Assembly (NCBI RefSeq): GCF_950295315.1
Contig: NC_080175.1
Coordinates: 82,029,566-82,093,565, forward strand
DNA: 64,000 bases
Direction of reading: 5' to 3'
Source of the DNA: Erinaceus europaeus
Lineage: Eukaryota > Chordata > Mammalia > Eulipotyphla > Erinaceidae
In this document: positions 32,598 through 44,668 of the stretch, piece by piece
Layout: the number at the start of each line of letters is the position of its first letter
Numbering within the stretch: position 1 is the first letter of the stretch
Position numbers and translations under genes: made by a program
The notes under the pieces: model-generated
What the model was told of the DNA's origin: nothing
Database searches by the model: none
The model's input: only the letters and a program-made list of their open reading frames with translations

Positions 32598-33959
32598 TTT
32601 TTTTTTGTATATCATCACCTCTATTTTATTTAAGAAAGGATTAATTAACAAAACCATAGGATAGGAGGGATACAACTCCACACAATTCCCACCACCCAAT
32701 CTCCATATCCCACCCCTTCCCCCGATAGCTTTCCCATTCTCTATCCCTCTAGGAGCATGGACCAGGGTCATTGAGGATTGCAGAAGGTAGAAGGTTTGGC
32801 TTCTGTAATTGCTTCCCCACTGAACATGGGCGTTGACTGGTCGGTCCATGCTCCCAGTCTGCCTCTCTCTTTCCTAATAGGGTGTGTCTCTGGAGAAGCT
32901 GAGTTCCAGGACATATTGGTGGGGTCTTCAATCCAGGAAAGCCTGGCCAGCATCCTGATGGCATCTGGAACCTGGTGACTGAAAAGAGAGTTAACATATG
33001 AAGCCAAACAAATTGCTGAGCAATCATGGACCCAAAGCTTGGAATAGTGGAGAGGAAATGTTAGGGAGGTACTCACTGCAAACTCTAGTGTACTTCTGCT
33101 TTCAGGTATATATTTTGCAGTAGTTTATGGATACGTGTGAACATAAGCTCTCTCTCACAGAAATTGGTGTATATCTAGGTTTTGGGACTTTGTTAGAAAG
33201 TGAACCACCTGAGATGAAATTAGAGTGTACTATAAAAGGAAAGGTCTCACCTGAGTAATGAAGCTGAAGGGTTATCATTCCACACGTGAATTCTCTGGAC
33301 ACAGTCTGAGGTGAAGCATGTTGAGGTGGCAATCATTGCATTGGTTAGGTTGTGGTCAGTGGATGCAATATTATTTGGTATGGATTGGGAGAGGCATACA
33401 GGAAAGTGGGCCCTATCAAAGGGTTCCAGGACTGGGGGACGTAGGGGCTCTATAGTGGAGATGTGAGGTTCCTGCTGTCTTAGGGTTCAAAAAGACAATC
33501 GATAGTTAATGTTATCATCACATTATTTGGAAATTGGGTTAACTTTGAAAAGTCCTTTTGTTATGGTTTGCATTACAGTACCCAGTATCTTGTATATAGC
33601 TGTGCTATTGGATGCTTCTAATCTACTTGGTCTAGGCTTTTGAGAGAGTCCGCATATCAAATACACAGCCTATATATTAAAAAGATTCAGTTTGTGTTTT
33701 GAAAAACTTTGAGACATACAATTGATTTTCCCCCTCTCATATTAATTAACTAGTGATTTATATGTCTACATTTTGCTAGGAGTGTACATAACACCATTCC
33801 CACCGCCAAAAGACTGTGACCTATCACTCCCACCCACTCCCACCCCCCACTGGCCCAGGAAGCTGCATGTCTACCCCTCACCACAGGGCTTTTACTTTGG
33901 TGCCCTACTTACAATTTGATCAGGTCCTGCTTTTAGTTTCCCTTTCAGATCTTCTTACT
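32598..33959 (-). other. L1 #3 3' UTR
   Basis: Matches 17662-19029 in reverse throughout, including the G-rich tract, here read as C-runs at 33829-33858. Poly(T) at 32591-32606 is the A-tail. Confidence 0.88.
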
Positions 33960-36900
33960 CAACTTCTGTTGATAAGTGGGATCATCCCATACTTATCTTT
34001 ATCTTTCTGACTTAGCTCACTTAACATAATTCCTTCTAGCTCTGTCCAAGATGGGTCAGAGAAGGTGGGTTCATTGTTCTTGATAGCTGCATAGTATTCC
34101 ATTGTGTATATATACCACAGCTTTCTCAGCCACTTATCTGTTGTTGGGCACCGGGTTGCTTCCAGGTTTTAGCTATTATGAATTGTGCTGCTATGAACAT
34201 AGGAGTACATGCCTCTTTTGGTTGGGTGTTATGGAGTCCTTGGGGTATAACCCCAGGAGAGGAATACCTGGATCATATGGAAGGTCCATGTCTAGCCTTT
34301 TGAGAGTTTTCCAGACAGCTCTCCACAGAGGCTGGACCAATTTACATTCCCACCAGCAATGTAAAAGTGTTCCTCTGTCCCCACATCCTCTCCAGCATTT
34401 GTTGCTGCTGTCCTTTTTGATGTATGCCATTCTTACAGGAGTGAGGTGGTGTATTATTGTTGTCTTAATTTGCATTTGTCTGACAATCAGTGACCTAGAG
34501 CAGTTTTTCATATGTTTGTTAGCCTTTTGGATCTCCTCTGAGGTGAATGTTTTGTTCATATCCTCTGCCCATTTTTGGATGGGGTCATTTGCTTTTCTGG
34601 TGCTAAGTTTGCTGAGCTCTTTATATATTTTGGTGATTAGTTTCTTGTCTGATGTCTGGCATGTGAAGATCTTCTCCCATTCTGTGAGGGGTCTCTTTGT
34701 TTGTTTCATAGTTTCTTTGGATGTGCAGAAGCTTTTCAATTTGATGTAGTCCCATTGGTTTGTTTCTGCTTTAGTCTTCCTTGCAATTGGGTTTGATTCA
34801 TCAAAGATGTCCTTGAAGTGTAGGTGGGAAAGTGTTTTACCAATGTTTTCCTCTAAGTATTTGATTGTTTGTAGTCTGACATCTAGGTCTTTGATCCATT
34901 TGGAGTTTATTTTTGTTTCTGGTGAGATAAAGTGGTTCAATTTCATTCTTCTGCATGTTTCAACCCAGTTTTCCCAGCACCATTTATTGAAGAGAGCCTC
35001 CTTTTTACATTTAATCCTTTGGGCCCCCTTATCAAAGATTAGATGTCCATAGGTGTGGGGATTTATTTCTGGGCTTTCAATTCTGTTCCTCTGGTCTGTG
35101 TGCCTATTTTTGTTCCAGTACCAGGCTGTTTTGATGATGATGGCTTTATAATATAGTTTAAGGTCTGGGAGTGTGATGCCTCCATTTCTGTTTCTTTTCC
35201 TTAAGATGGTGTTGGCAATTCTAGGTGTTTTCAGGTTCCAGATGAATGATTGTAGTGTTTGTTCTATTCTCTTAAAAAAGCTTGGTGGAACTTTGATGGG
35301 TATTGCATTAAATTTGTATATGGCTCTGGGGAGAATATTCATTTTGATGATATTTATTCTTCCAATCCATGAGCATGGGATATCTTTCCATTTCTTGGTA
35401 TCAGTTTCCATTTCCTTGAGTAGCGACTCATATTTTTCAGTATATAAGTCTTTCACTTCTTTGGTCAACTTTATTCCTAGGTATTTGATTGATTTTGCTG
35501 AAACAGTAAATGGGAGTTATTCTGGATGTCTTTTTCTTCAGATTTAGTGTTTGCATAAAGAAATGCCACTGATTTTTGTACATTGATTTTGTAGCCTGAT
35601 ACCTTGCTATATTGAGGATCCTTCCTAGCCGACTGAATCCACATGGATCCCAGTCACTTTCAAAGCCATTTAACTGGCTACGGAAGAAGGGCAAATGCTA
35701 GAAGAAGATTGCCTAATAACTTCCAGTAGTTTTCTGCTGGATTCTTAGGTCTTTCTATGTATACTATCATATCAACTTCTTCCCTTCCAATCTGTATTCC
35801 TTTGATTTCTTTCCCTTGCCTGATTGCTATGGCAAGAACTTCCAATACTATGTTGAAGAGTAACGGTGACAGTGGACAGCCCTGTCTAGTCCTCAATCTG
35901 AGGGGGAATGCTTTCAGCTTTTGTCCATTGAGTATGATGTTGGCTGTAGGTTTGCTATATATAGACTCCACTCTCCTGAGGAATTTCCCATCTATTCCCA
36001 TTTTTTGTAGAGTTTTGAGCATGAATGGGTGTTGGATTTTTTCAAAGGCTTTCTCTGCATCTATTGAGATAATCATGTGGTTTTTGGCTTTGCTTTTATT
36101 GATGTGGTTAATGACATTGATCAATCTTTTTGATATGTTGCTGTATTCGGTTGGCCAAGATCTTGTTTAATGTTTTGGCATCTATGTTCATCAGAGATAT
36201 TTGTCTGTAGTTTTCCTTTTTTGTTCTGTCCCTATCCGCTTTTGGTATCTGGGTGATGCTGGCTTCATAGAAGGTGGAAAGGAGTATTCCTGTTTCTTCA
36301 ATCTTATGGAAAAGCTTAAGAAGTATGGGTACTAACTGTTTCCTGAAAGTTTTGTAGAATTTGTTTGTGAAGCCATCTGGTCCAGGACTTTTTTTGTTGG
36401 GGAGGTTCTTAATAATGGTTTCAATTTCCTTGTCTGTGATTGCTGCATTTAGATTTTTTAGTTGTTCTTGGTTCAATTTTGGAAGGGTATATGCTTCTAG
36501 GAATTGTTGCATTTCTTCCAGATTCTCTAGCTTGGTATAGTTCTTTATAGAAGTTTCGCAGGATTCTCTGGATTTCTGTGGTGTCAGTTGTGATATCTCC
36601 TGCATAGTTTACAATTCTATTAATTTGAGTCTTCTCTCTTTTTTGTTTGGTGAGTCTGGCTAGAGGTTTGTCAATTTTGTTTAATCTTTCAAAGAACCAA
36701 CATTTGGCTTCATTGATCTTTTGTATGGTTCTTTTATTTTCGATGTTGTTTATTTCTGCTCCAACTTTAGTGATTTCTGTCCTTCTGGTTGCTTTAGGGT
36801 TCCTTTGTTCCTCTTCCTCTAAGTCCTTGAGGTGTGCAGTAAGGTCGTTCATTTGAGCTTCTTCTTGGTGTTTAATATGTGATTGTATGGCTATAAGTTT

Positions 36901-37788
36901 CCCTCTCAGTACTGCTTTAGCTGTGTCCCAAACATTTTGATAGGTTGTGTCTTCATGTTCATTAGTTTCCAGGAACATTTGAATTTCCTGCTTGAGTGAG
37001 TCTCTGACCCAGTGGTTCTTAAGGAGTATGTTGTTTAGTTTCCAAATTCTGTGACTTTTAATAATTTTCTGTTTGTTGTTAAATGTTAGTTTTACACCAC
37101 TGTGGTCTGAAAAGATACTTGGGATGATTTCAGTGCTCTTGAATTTATTGATGCTGTCTTTGTGGCCTAACATGTGGTCTATCCTTGAGTATGTGTTATG
37201 TGGATTTGAAAAGAAGGTGTATTCCAGTGTTTTGGGGTGAAGGAGTCTGAAAATGTCCAAGAGGTCTAGTCTGTCAATCTCTTCATTCAATTCTCTTGTA
37301 TCTTTATTGGTTCTCTGCTTTGTTGATCTGTCTAAGTGTGAGAGTGGGGTATTGAAGTCTCCCACTATTATTGTATTACTATTGATGTATTTTTTAAATT
37401 CTTTCAGTAGGTGCTTGATGTATATAAGTGGTCCCTCATGGGTTGCATAGATGTTAATAATTGTTAAGTCTTCTTGGGTTATTGATCCTCTAATCATTAT
37501 GTAATGTCCTTGCCTATTTTTTATTACTTTATTTAATTTAAAATCTATCGTGTCTGAGATGAGAATGGCTGTTCCTGCCTTTTTTTGTGGTCCGTTAGCC
37601 TGTATGATAGTTTTCCATCCTTTCACTTTAAGTCTGTGTTTATCTTGTTGTGACAGATGGGATGCTTGCAAGCAGCATATGGTTGGGTTATGTTTTGTGA
37701 TCCATCCCCCCACCCTGTGCCTTTTGATGGGTGAGTTTAAGCCATTGACGCTTATTGATATTATGGATTTAATGTATTGTAGTGCCAT
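33960..37788 (-). pseudogene. ORF2: L1 #3 ORF2, multiply disrupted
   Basis: The ATG at 37788 starts a frame with the endonuclease region ([36 protein letters not shown]) that runs past [16 protein letters not shown] before a frameshift near 36545. A 62-bp deletion at about 36119 removes the [12 protein letters not shown] segment. An in-frame 21-bp deletion at 35774/35775 removes seven residues, including the first Asp of the FADD catalytic box. A 94-bp unrelated insert lies at 35614-35707. The last open piece (35468-34191) keeps the C-terminal Cys-rich motif. No functional reverse transcriptase can come from this copy. Confidence 0.9.
35614..35707 (+). mobile_element. 94-bp insert with GAA-type tail inside L1 #3
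   Basis: L1 sequence CTATATT..GCC is split. The insert starts GAGGATCCTTCCTAGCC and ends ATGCTAGAAGAAG, with ATT on both sides (a possible 2-3 bp duplication). Its last 39 bp, from TTAACTGGCTACGG to the GAAGAAGA tail, match the reverse of 58974-59012 with two differences. The first 55 bp do not match that copy. This looks like a separate small retroelement or a chimeric 3' end, not L1. Confidence 0.7.
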
Positions 37789-37852
37789 TGTTCAAAAAAT
37801 TTTTTTTTGTTTGCTCTGATATATTGCCAGTATTATAGTGATATTTTGTTTA

Positions 37853-38759
37853 TAAGATGTCTTTTAGAACCTCTTTCAGGTCCGGCTTGGTGATGGTTGC
37901 CTCCTTTAACTGTTGTTGTCTAAGAAAGTTTTGATCCCTCCATCTAGTTTGAATGAAAGTCTAGGATATATTATCCTTGGTTGAAACCCTTTTTCATTCA
38001 GGGCTCCATAGATATCTTGCCATTCCCTTCTAGCTTTTAGAGTTTGAGTGTAGAAGTCTGCAGATAATCTTATGGGTTTTTCCTTGTATGTGACTTTTTG
38101 TTTCTCTCTTGCAGCCTTTAGGATCCTTTCTTTATCCCTACTTCTTCTCATTGTGACTATGATGTGTCTTGGTGTCTTCATTTCTGGGTTGATTCTGTTT
38201 GGTACTCTCTGGGCCTCTTGAATCTTGATGTCCTTTTTGTTATTCAGGTCTGGGAAGTTTTCGTCTATTATTTCCTCTAGAATGTTTGCTTCCCCTTCCT
38301 TTCTTTCTTCCTCTGGCAGGCCAATTATACAAATGTTACTCTTTTGAGATCATCCCATTTGACTCTTTTGTTGTTTTCAGTGTTTCTCAATCTCTTTTTG
38401 AGCTCTTTTACCTCTTTGTTGGTTTTCTCTAACTCATCCTCTGTCTGACTAATTCTGTTTTCTGCTTCTGTTAGTCTGCTTTCCCTTGCCTCAGCTTCTT
38501 TCTTCATTACAGCTATTTCAGCTTTCAGTTCTCTAATTGCCTCAAGATAATCAGTATTTTCCTTGGGGGTCTCATCTTTTGTTTCCCTAATACTGCCATT
38601 ACTTTCCTCCAATGTTGTTTTCATTTCTGTGATTAATAATTTTAGTATTGCTTGCATACTTTTCTTATCTATGGTTACTTCTGGCTGATTTATAGTTTCT
38701 TCTGGGCTCCTTTCTTCATTCATTGGAGTAGCAGTTTTATTTGTTTTTGATCTACCCAT
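37853..38759 (-). pseudogene. ORF1: L1 #3 ORF1, frameshifted
   Basis: Starts at ATG 38759 (MGRSKTNKTATPMNEERSP) with the same coiled-coil region as copy #2. A frameshift near 38330 breaks it at the RRM start. The C-terminal part is open in another frame (38181-37906, KTPRHIIVTMRRS to the GALNEKGFQPR region). It retains the Lys codon that is a stop in copy #2. Confidence 0.88.
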
Positions 38760-39909
38760 TTTTTTGATTTATGTGTTTCTTTTTTTTTTATGCTCTGTTT
38801 TTCCTCAGTTGTTGTGTGTTGAGTACAAGTAGCACTGTACTAAATACCTTTATGACAATTGCACTCACCAACCTCAGGAATTACAGTAGCAACTGAAGCA
38901 AGTATTGAAGCAGTTTAATCACTACCAGTTAGCCAAACAATTTCTCCAGTCCATGAATAAATAGTAACCAAATCCCAGTGAAGAAGAAAGTGAAAAGAAA
39001 GAAAGGATAGCAAGAATAGACAGTTATGCATGTCTACTATCCACTGTATACTCTAGGGGTAACAAGAGGGGAAATGGAACTAGAGCAGAGATACACACAT
39101 AGAGAGTCCACTCTGAGTCAGATTTCTTCCCCAAAATAATTCACAAATTCAGAAAGGCAAAGAAGAAGGAAGAAGTGTATGACAAGATTTAAAAAAAAAA
39201 GAGGCAAGAGAGAGAAAAGGGAAAAGATAAGAATTAATTAAAGAGCAGTGAAAGGAAATTCCCAAATGTGTTTCAGTGAATTCAAAAAAACACACTGTTT
39301 GTTGGTGTGGGGGCTGGGGGCTGTGACTTTGGAAGCTGTAGGATTAAGGAAGAAAGGATGACAATAATGAGAAAAAGAAAAAAAAATAAAGAAAGAGAGA
39401 GAGAGAAAAAAGAAAAAGATAAGAAAAAGAACAGTCATAAAATGGCAATGAAAGGAAAGGGTTTTTTATGTATTTATTTTTAATTATTTAATTAGCTATG
39501 CGGGGTGAGGTGATGGGGGGGTTGGCTACTTAGAAAGAAAAAAGGCCAGAGGTTTCAGAAGGGTATAGACTTAGAATTAATGATACTCCCTGGTGGGACA
39601 GGAAATTGGTAAAGGAAAGGAGCTCCTAGCAGGGGATCCTGCTAGGAGCTTGTCCCCAGGGACTGGTTATGGGGGTGGGGTGTGGGGAAGGAGGTATGCT
39701 TTGAAATTAAAAGGAAGAAAGAAAAATTTTTCCCCCTTTTTTCCTGCTGTAATTCTTAACCCAAATTAAGTTATAGTCACCTCCTTGGTGTCACCACTAG
39801 GACCCCTTATTGGCTGGCCTACTAAAGGCAGAAAATCCTACTGTTTCCAGGAGATGTGGTCAGAGCTCAGCCACTAGCAGCTTCTCAGTCCACCATCTTC
39901 CGGGAACCA
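38760..39909 (-). promoter_or_regulatory. L1 #3 5' UTR with a single promoter unit
   Basis: Only one unit of the AAGATGGTGGACTGAG / TAGGATTTTCTGCC / CCAGCCAATAAGG / TAATTTGGGTTAAG type is present (about 39755-39905). Copies #1 and #2 have two. A perfect inverted repeat lies at 39621-39650. A GA-rich run (39360-39430) and a G-rich run (39660-39700) follow downstream in L1 direction. Confidence 0.75.
39621..39650. repeat. Perfect 13-bp inverted repeat, 4-bp loop
   Basis: Arms AGCTCCTAGCAGG and CCTGCTAGGAGCT around GGAT. In copies #1 and #2 the comparable place reads CAGCTACTAGCAGGATACCC, with no second arm. Confidence 0.9.
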
Positions 39910-40184
39910 TGTGTACACATATTTCTTTTTTCTTTCTCCACTTATGTTTCCAGCTACCAAATGATTTGTCTTATTTACTATTTTAAAATATCTCACTTTA
40001 ATTTCTTATACTAGAGAGACTGGACTTATTATCATGGATCATCTGTTTTACAAATAAAAAAAAACTTATTTTTTAAGTGAAATTAAAACAAGGCGCTGTT
40101 AGTGCCACCAATTTTAAGTGGTATTTGATTTGTGAATTTTCATGAGAATCTGCAATTAATCCTTCTCTGCTTAAAAGGACTTTT

Positions 40185-40475
40185 CCCGTGGTGCCAGGTG
40201 GGTCAAATGAATGTGGTGCGAAGTTCAAGGATCAGATGAGGATCCCCACCTGCAGGGGAGTCGCTTCACAGGCGATGAAGCAGGTCTACATATGTCTATC
40301 TTTCTCTCCCCCTCTCTGTCTTCTCCTTCTCTCTCCATTTCTCTGTTCTATCCAATAATAACAAAAATAACAATAAAGTTAACAAAAAAAATGGGGATCA
40401 GCCTCCTTCAGAGCAGTGGATTCATAGAATAGGCACCAAGCCCTAGTGATAACCCTGGAATCCCCCCCAAAAAAA
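40185..40475 (+). repeat. SINE-L
   Basis: CAGGTGGGTCAAATGAATGT head (eroded), GTCGCTTCACAGGCGATGAA, AGCAGGTCTACATATGTC and the extension AGCAGTGGATTCATAGAATA ... GATAACCCTGGA. Confidence 0.85.
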
Positions 40476-40965
40476 TCCCTACATCAGTCACAAAGCTAAT
40501 AACCAAAATATACAAAGAAGTGACCAAACTCAGCAACAACAACAACAAAATGACCCCATTCAAACACTGAGAGAGGATATGAACAGAATATTCGCCGAAG
40601 AAGAGATTCAAAAGTCTACTAGATATATGAAAAAAATGCTGAGTCACTGACTGTCAGAGAAATGTAAATAAAGACAACGTTGATATACCACTTCACCCCT
40701 GTGAGAATGTCATGCACCAGAAAAGATAGCAGCAACAAATGCTGGAGAGGTTGTGGGAACAAAGGAACCCTCCTGCATTGCTGGTGGGAATGTAAACTGG
40801 TCCAAGCCCTGTGTCCAACCTCACAAGGTTAGGAATGAACCTACAATATGACCCCACAATTCCTCTCCTGGAGATATATCTTAAGGAACCAAACACACCT
40901 ATCAAGAAAGATTAGTGTATACCTATATTCATATCAGCACAATTTGTAATAGAGGTGATCAAGGC
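40476..40965 (+). repeat. Old L1 ORF2 C-terminal fragment
   Basis: ACCAAAATATACAAAGAAGT, ATGCTGGAGAGGTTGTGGGA, ATTGCTGGTGGGAATGTAAA and CCACAATTCCTCTCCTGGAG are the Cys-rich region and downstream part of L1 ORF2, with several frameshifts. Confidence 0.85.
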
Positions 40966-41808
40966 TTTCCTTAGTTTGTATCTTTCTCTGTCTTTCAAGA
41001 AAAATAGAATATTTTTTAAAAGCCATACTTCTTCTGAGAACACCATTGCTTTCAGATGTCAGTTTGTGCCAGTAGGTTTCTAAATGTGTAGACATGTTCT
41101 TTTACCAAATATAATTTTAAATTACTTAAAATTTTAGGTGAATGATATGACAGTATCTGCAGATACTGTAGGAAAATATTTTAAAATCATTTTATCAGCA
41201 TGGAAGTCAGGATAGTTCATAATTTACCTATAATATAGTGACCCATTTATCATTAAATTGCATTTATGTTTTATGGCTATTAAGATATAATAAAACAGAT
41301 ATTTATGAGATATTGTCAAAAACATGTTGAACTATATCAATTTTGGTGTTCACAAACAAATCTAATCAATTGCTTGAAACTGTGTAATCTTGTGTCACTG
41401 AATCAACTTCAGTGTGTTTTTACTTTTGATCTAGCATATTCTAAACTTCTTGATATTAGCTGTCTCTTTCATTTTGTTGCTGGGACCTAGTGTTTACTAG
41501 CAACTATAAAAGACATTTCTCTAATCTTCACTTCCCTTCAGAAATAGCTTAGAGCTAGAATAACTTCCCTCTAGAGTAACCTAGTTCTAGTATTCATAGT
41601 TCCTAGCACTCTACAACTAGCATTAGCAAATTGTTAGAATAAAACTGTTGTTACTGTTTCTGTGCTGACACTTCAGACTTCTCTTCTGAGTCATAATTTG
41701 TATAAAGAACAAATAATTATGAGGTTAAACATTTAAGAAAACAATTGTTGAAACAAAACAGAAGTAGTTGAAACCCACACTAAATGACTATGATAATAGA
41801 TACAAGTG
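40966..41808. other. Unassigned AT-rich sequence
   Basis: A 61-codon ORF at 41305-41490 has no recognisable features. No repeat heads seen. Confidence 0.5.
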
Positions 41809-41810
41809 AT

Positions 41811-42465
41811 GGGGGGAGGGCTGGTGGGTAGTGCAGTAGGTTAAGCGCATATGGCTCAAAGCACAAGTCCCTGAATAAGGATCCCAGTTTGAACTTACCT
41901 GCTCCCCACCTGCAGGGGGTCGCTTCACCAGTAGTGAAGCAGGTCTGCAGGTGTCTCTCTTTTTCTCCCCGCCTGTGTCTTCCCTTCCTCTCTCGATTCC
42001 TCTCTGTCATATCCAATAAGAACAGCTATGGGGAGTCAGGTGGTAGTGCAGCAGGTTAAGCGCAGGTGGCCCGATCCGGGTTTGAGCCCCTGGCTCCCCA
42101 CCTGCAGGGGAGTTACTTCATAGGCAGTGAAGCAGGTCTGTAGGTGTCTCTCTTTCTCCCTCTCTGTCTTCCCCTCCTCTCTCCATTTCTGTCTGTCCTA
42201 TCCAACAACAATGACATCAATAACAACAACAATGATAACTACAACAACAAAACAACAAGGGCAAAAAAAGGGGAATAAATAAATAAATAAAAATTATAAA
42301 AATATTAACAACAGCTATGATAAACAATAACAACTACAACAATCACAACAACAAGGGCAACAAAATGGGAAAAATGGCTGTCAGGAGCGGTGGATTCGTA
42401 GTGTAGGCACGGAGTTCCTCCAGCGATAACCCTGAAGGCAAAATAAACATAAAATAAAATAAGTG
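41811..42465 (+). repeat. SINE-L, split by a SINE-S
   Basis: The head and body (GGTGGGTAGTGCAGTAGGTT to CCAATAAGAACAGCTATG) end at 42030. The CAA region and 3' extension (GCGGTGGATTCGTAGTGTAG, CCAGCGATAACCCTGAAGG) resume at 42320. Confidence 0.92.
42031..42309 (+). repeat. SINE-S nested in SINE-L
   Basis: Complete SINE-S from GGGAGTCAGGTGGTAGTGCA to its (AATA)n tail. Exact target duplication AACAGCTATG (42021-42030 and 42310-42319). Confidence 0.94.
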
Positions 42466-42469
42466 ATGT

Positions 42470-43960
42470 TAGCACTATAATCTTCAAAACAGAAATAAAA
42501 ATATCTGTAATAGCATAACTATGAAAGACATTGGTAATAAGACAACTAAAGAATTTGCATGTTAGGAATTTTGAAACAATTGTATTATAATTCAAATGCC
42601 ATCTCTCTATCAATATAATTGTTGGTAATCTCAAACAATGACTGTTGTATTTTAGTAGATTGTTTCTTAATCCACATAAAATGTTTAGGTTGTTGTATCA
42701 ATTATCAACAACATAAGTGCAAATCTAAGATAAACAATATCTTGAAGATCGCCTACAGGTTTCTGAAATTATATTTTTGAAAACCATAGAAGTTTAAGGA
42801 AAGCCTGAGAAAAAACAATGTACCTCTCAGTTGTCAGAGATGACTTATAAAATCACAATGCCTTCTATGGAATAAATATAAAAGTAGACATTTACTACAA
42901 ATACATTTAAGTTTGGTTTGAATTTCCCTTGTCTTTGATGTACTGATCTTACTTGGATAAAATTTAAAATTTCACTAGTGTAACATAATGTAGTTTGCCA
43001 AAAAAAAACACTGTAACTTTCTGTTAGTTATTTATACTTACATATTATTATAAATCAACATGACATAAATGGAGTTTACATATTGGATAATACTAGGAAG
43101 CTTCAACAAAAAATCTAAACTACAGGGATAATTGTTATTTGAAATTTGTACTATAGAATAACCCCCCCTCACAAATACTTATGGAATCAAATACCAGTAC
43201 CTATAGTTATCTAAGCCATTCAATACTCTGTGATTATATAATTAAGGGATACAGTAATTAGCAGAAGTTTACAATTGTATATGTGTTTTGCTATAAATGG
43301 AAATTCAGCCATGCTAGCACTCTATTTCAAAGTAACTACTTTATTTATTTATTTTAACTCCCAGTGTGCTAGGGAATTTAATGTTTGTGATTTACGTACT
43401 TGGTTAGAAACTAACAGCTTGAAAGTATTTGATGTAAATATAATGACTTAACCTGCAGTTTCCAGAAGTACCTTGTGTTTCTCCTTTTTTTTTAAACTAC
43501 ATCTTGATATTTTAACATTTTGAAATAAAAAATGTAATTAACTTAATTACTTACTACTTAACTTCTTAAAATTACCTTAATAATTATCCAAGTAAGATTA
43601 TGAATTTACCTGGGTTCATATTGACGATTTGTTTTTGCCAAATTAAGTAGGCTCATTGTGCTTTATTCTCATGCAAAAAAATTCAGATTAATAATACAAG
43701 CAATGCATTTTAGCTGGAGTCTGGACTAGTGTTTATGTGTATAAATATACTGGTGAATTGTTGATGTGGGATATGCAATATATAGTTACCCTTCTAGACA
43801 TCTGACTCTTGAACATTTAAAGGCCAATCAAATGGCACTTTTTTCTGTAGCATATTAAAACTCATCTTCACAGAGCTATTTGTTATTTTGTGCATTTATA
43901 ATTTGTTCTTTACCTAATTTTCTGTCAGATAAAGGTGGTTTTCTTGGTCTCTTTTATTCC
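42470..43960. other. Unassigned AT-rich sequence
   Basis: No credible ORF, no recognised repeat and no RNA gene. Confidence 0.5.
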
Positions 43961-43974
43961 ATTAGGTTTGTTTG

Positions 43975-44262
43975 TTTTATTTTATTTTTGCCTCTGGTGT
44001 TGTCACTGGGGCTTGGTGGCTACAGTATAAATTCTTTGCACTGGCGGCTCTTTTTCCCTTCTATTTTTCTATTTTTATTTGATAAAACAGAGACATTGAG
44101 AAGGGATGGAGAGATACAAAAGGGGAGAGAAATGTACCTGCAGACCTGCTTCACCGCACATGCAGCCTTCCCTCTGCAGGTGGGGAGCAGAGGCTCAAAC
44201 CCTGTCCCTGTGCACTGCCATGTGTGAGCTCAACAGGGGTGCCACTCTTTGGCCCCCTCTAC
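43975..44262 (-). repeat. SINE-D with 3' extension
   Basis: The reverse extension (TGCCTCTGGTGTTGTCACTG, GGGCTTGGTGGCTAC), ACAGAGACATTGAGAAGG, CCTGCAGACCTGCTTCACCG and a head ending CACTCTTTGGCCCCC. Confidence 0.82.
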
Positions 44263-44466
44263 TTGACTCACTTTTAACATTGTTGCCATCTCATTTTCAC
44301 AGGTAGATTAGTTTGTCACTAAAAGAAACCATCTCCCTAGTTGTAATATACATTCATATACCCATACATGTAGATATACTTTTTGAATATTTAAAATTTT
44401 TTTTTTGCCTATCTCATTAGGGTTTACTCTCTCTTTTTGAAGTTTCTATGATTTTCCAGAGTCTTT

Positions 44467-44668
44467 AAAAATATTAATTTATTGGATGGAGATATAAATA
44501 AATCACTAAGGGGAGGGTAGATAGAGAAGGAAAGAGAAAGAGAGAACTTGTCGCATTGCTTCACCACTTATGAAATGTCCCCTGCAGCAGGTGGAGACAG
44601 GAGGCAGAACCCGGGTCCTTGTGCAGGGTATCTGTGCATTCAACTGGGTAGGCCACCTCCTGGCTTTG
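44467..44668 (-). repeat. SINE-D
   Basis: TTAATTTATTGGATGGAGAT, ATTGCTTCACCACTTATGAA, CCCTGCAGCAGGTGGAG, AGAACCCGGGTCCTTG and a head ending GGCCACCTCCTGGC. Confidence 0.85.

Larger units (their letters stand above)
32598..39909 (-). mobile_element. L1 copy #3, full length, ORFs broken
   Basis: Minus-strand L1 of about 7.3 kb with poly(T) at the left and a 5' end GGAAGATGGTGGACTGAG at the right. The flanks share TGTACACAT..TTCTTTTT (about 32580-32597 and 39912-39932), an imperfect target duplication with a 2-bp length difference. Order on the minus strand: 5' UTR, ORF1 (38759-37853), ORF2 (37788-33960), 3' UTR. It differs from #1 and #2 in its 5' UTR. ORF1 and ORF2 are both frameshifted, and ORF2 carries two deletions and a 94-bp insertion. 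It is inverted relative to #1, with long regions of high similarity. Confidence 0.93.

Noticed and set aside
41811..42465. CRISPR-like array of repeated blocks
   Set aside because: The repeats are two nested SINEs with a target duplication, in a mammalian genome.
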